Source of the DNA: Fidelibacterota bacterium
GTDB lineage: Bacteria > Marinisomatota > Marinisomatia > SCGC-AAA003-L08 > GCA-002719095
Direction: 5' to 3'
Assembly: GCA_002705575.1 (NCBI GenBank)
Contig: PAHI01000062.1
Coordinates: 1 to 7,869, forward strand
Length of the DNA stretch: 7,869 nt
In this document: piece after piece, positions 6,773 through 7,869 of the stretch
Layout: each line of letters begins with the position of its first letter
Position numbering within the stretch: the stretch's first letter is position 1
Notes under the pieces: generated by a model
What the model saw: only the letters and a program-made list of their open reading frames with translations
Told to the model about the DNA's origin: nothing
Database searches by the model: none
Translations under genes and position numbers: made by a program

Positions 6773-7429
6773 ATGAAATTTAGAATAGCAAAAGTAAGTG
6801 ATTACAAAGAAATTGCAGAATTACACTACAATGTAAGAGATAGATATTCTCGTGGATTTTTTTCAAAAATGGGAAAATTGTTCTTAAACCAATATTATAA
6901 AATCATACTAAATGACCCAAATGAAGTAGTTGTATGTGCAGTTGATGAAAGTGGATTTATATGTGGTTTTACAAGTGGCACCCTCAATGTTGAAGAGCAA
7001 TTTGAAAATTTACGAAAAAATAGTTTTTCTTTATTGATCGCGTCTATTCCTTCAGTTATACTTAATCCAAAATTAATTCTTGAGATATGGGAAAGATATA
7101 AATTTAGTAAAGGTAAATCAAAGAAAAAATTTGTGACCGAATCTGGTGCTAGAGGTGAGTTTTGGGTGTGGAGATCGGATAATAAACATTCTATTTGGTC
7201 TCCAATATTAAACGAAAAGCAATTGCAAATTTTGTACGTACTTGGAGTTAAAAACTATGGTATTGAGGTAGACGTTGAAAATGATAAAATTCTTTCATTT
7301 AGTAAAAAACATGGTGCAGATGAAGTGGATATGATAATCTCGGATGGGGGAAGACAAAGAGTTTTGTTAAATTATGAAATTAAGAATAGATACATATTAA
7401 AAAGAAATAAGAATAAACGGAAGTTATAA
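6773..7429 (+). CDS. Divergent GNAT-like N-acetyltransferase
   Basis: Probably an acetyl-CoA-dependent acyltransferase of the GNAT superfamily, perhaps acting on an amino sugar. The N-terminus (FRIAKVSDYKEIAELH) is the typical first strand and helix. GFICGFTSG (61-69) is the central strand. The end of the fold is visible in GIEVDVENDKILSFSKKHGAD (163-183 approximately), which matches the usual VxxxN-x-A-x-x-F-Y-x-K-x-G-F pattern. The acetyl-CoA pyrophosphate loop (Q/R-x-x-G-x-G/A) is not recognisable: the expected region near 126-150 contains only GARGEFWVW and then unrelated sequence. The C-terminus is very basic (KRNKNKRKL). It is separated from the glycosyltransferase by 69 bp. GNAT membership is likely; activity is uncertain because of the degenerate loop. 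Confidence 0.65.
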   Translation: MKFRIAKVSDYKEIAELHYNVRDRYSRGFFSKMGKLFLNQYYKIILNDPNEVVVCAVDESGFICGFTSGTLNVEEQFENLRKNSFSLLIASIPSVILNPKLILEIWERYKFSKGKSKKKFVTESGARGEFWVWRSDNKHSIWSPILNEKQLQILYVLGVKNYGIEVDVENDKILSFSKKHGADEVDMIISDGGRQRVLLNYEIKNRYILKRNKNKRKL

Positions 7430-7450
7430 TTTTTGAATATTTTCTTTAGA

Positions 7451-7492
7451 AATTTTAGTCTTAAATTCTTGCTATATTTAACAGCTAAAATT
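7451..7492 (+). repeat. Inverted repeat in the gap before the hydrolase gene
   Basis: AATTTTAG (7451-7458) pairs with CTAAAATT (7485-7492), and inside it TAAAT (7462-7466) pairs with ATTTA (7476-7480). Together they form a 13-bp two-part stem with a 3/4-base internal loop and a 9-base hairpin loop. A third copy of CTAAAATT lies at 7522-7529. The position, 22 bp after the acetyltransferase stop, suits a weak terminator, but the stem is nearly all A-T and no strong U-tract follows directly. A chance structure in AT-rich DNA is quite possible. Confidence 0.25.
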
Positions 7493-7506
7493 ATACAATT
7501 AAATGA

Positions 7507-7514
7507 TATTTTTG
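7507..7514 (+). promoter_or_regulatory. Possible Bacteroidota -7 promoter element before the hydrolase gene
   Basis: TATTTTTG matches TAnnTTTG, the -7 element used by the Bacteroidota primary sigma factor. It lies 34 bp before the ATG at 7549, giving a plausible short leader. No TTTG or TTG was found 19-21 bp upstream, so only half of the promoter consensus is met. Together with the upstream inverted repeat it suggests that the hydrolase gene may start a separate transcript. Confidence 0.3.
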
Positions 7515-7548
7515 TAAACCTCTAAAATTAGCAGAAGAAAATTTAATA

Positions 7549-7869
7549 ATGGTTAGATCAACAGCTCATGAAACAATAAATATTTATACTTTTAATAAAT
7601 CAAAAAAAGAAACTATTATTCTAATTCATGGTTTATTTGGTAACTCAGGATATTGGCTGCCTTTTCTTAGTTATTTTAATAATTTTAAAATTTTAGTATT
7701 AGATATAAATTATCCAAAAATATTTTCAGAAAACTCATATCAAATAAATTTCTATAAATTTTTTAAATCAATCCTCGAAGATGACAAAAAGTATACTTTA
7801 ATTTCTCATAGTATGGGAACGGTTTTGGCTCAATTTTTTCCAGAGAAAAAAATAAAAATTTCTTATGAA
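7549..7869 (+). CDS. Alpha/beta hydrolase, N-terminal part (runs off the window)
   Basis: An ATG at 7549 opens 107 codons without a stop up to the last base, so the gene continues beyond the window. Visible features of the alpha/beta hydrolase fold: strand 3 plus oxyanion loop LIHGLFGNSGYW (25-36), strand 4 ILVLDINYP (48-56), and the nucleophile elbow SHSMG (86-90) with Ser88 as likely nucleophile. The first glycine of G-x-S-x-G is replaced by serine, a variant often seen in esterase and lipase-like members. The frame is closed upstream by TGA at 7504-7506 and contains no earlier ATG. The catalytic Asp and His lie beyond the edge. The substrate is unknown; deacylation or transacylation of glycan or lipid is possible. 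Confidence 0.75.
   Translation, partial: MVRSTAHETINIYTFNKSKKETIILIHGLFGNSGYWLPFLSYFNNFKILVLDINYPKIFSENSYQINFYKFFKSILEDDKKYTLISHSMGTVLAQFFPEKKIKISYE

Overview
The window looks like part of a surface-polysaccharide (O-antigen or capsule type) biosynthesis cluster. The probable host is a low-GC member of the Bacteroidota, perhaps Flavobacteriia. The DNA is strongly AT-rich, AGA is the usual arginine codon, and almost no start codon has a Shine-Dalgarno sequence; A/T-rich leaders precede the starts instead. Two gaps carry a TAnnTTTG match, the -7 element of Bacteroidota promoters. The phylum is inferred from these traits, not proven. All ten recognisable genes are on the + strand.

Layout: (1) 1-666 is a cytidylyltransferase of the NeuA/KdsB type, cut at its 5' end by the window edge. 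(2) A 127-bp gap holds a 24-codon mini-ORF and a promoter-like half-site. (3) 794-4751 is a tight five-gene block: HpcH/HpaI-type pyruvate aldolase, NAD-dependent sugar epimerase/dehydratase, 6-phosphogluconolactonase-like protein, HAD phosphatase and D-2-hydroxyacid dehydrogenase. Its junctions are overlaps or gaps of 0-1 bp. (4) 4748-6703 carries two probable assembly genes: a DUF115/MptE-like protein, overlapping the dehydrogenase by ATGA, and a WbuB-like GT4 glycosyltransferase. (5) After a 69-bp gap comes a divergent GNAT-like acetyltransferase. After a further 119-bp gap comes the start of an alpha/beta hydrolase that runs off the right edge.

How the genes may work together (inference): in known bacterial nonulosonic-acid pathways a PEP-condensing synthase (NeuB/KdsA) makes a 2-keto-3-deoxy acid, a phosphatase may act, a CMP-transferase activates it and a CMP-sugar-dependent transferase uses it. 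This window has a CMP-transferase, a phosphatase and a DUF115 protein, whose fold is related to GT42 sialyltransferases as I recall. It has no NeuB, but it does have a metal-dependent pyruvate aldolase with all its catalytic residues. The set could be an alternative route to a CMP-activated keto-acid sugar or to an unusual acidic substituent, with the lactonase-like and 2-hydroxyacid dehydrogenase proteins making or tailoring a sugar-acid precursor. I do not recognise a characterised pathway with this exact gene set. A synthase could also lie upstream of the window.

No RNA genes, CRISPR arrays, insertion sequences or long repeats were seen. No stretch of 300 bp or more lacks a gene.
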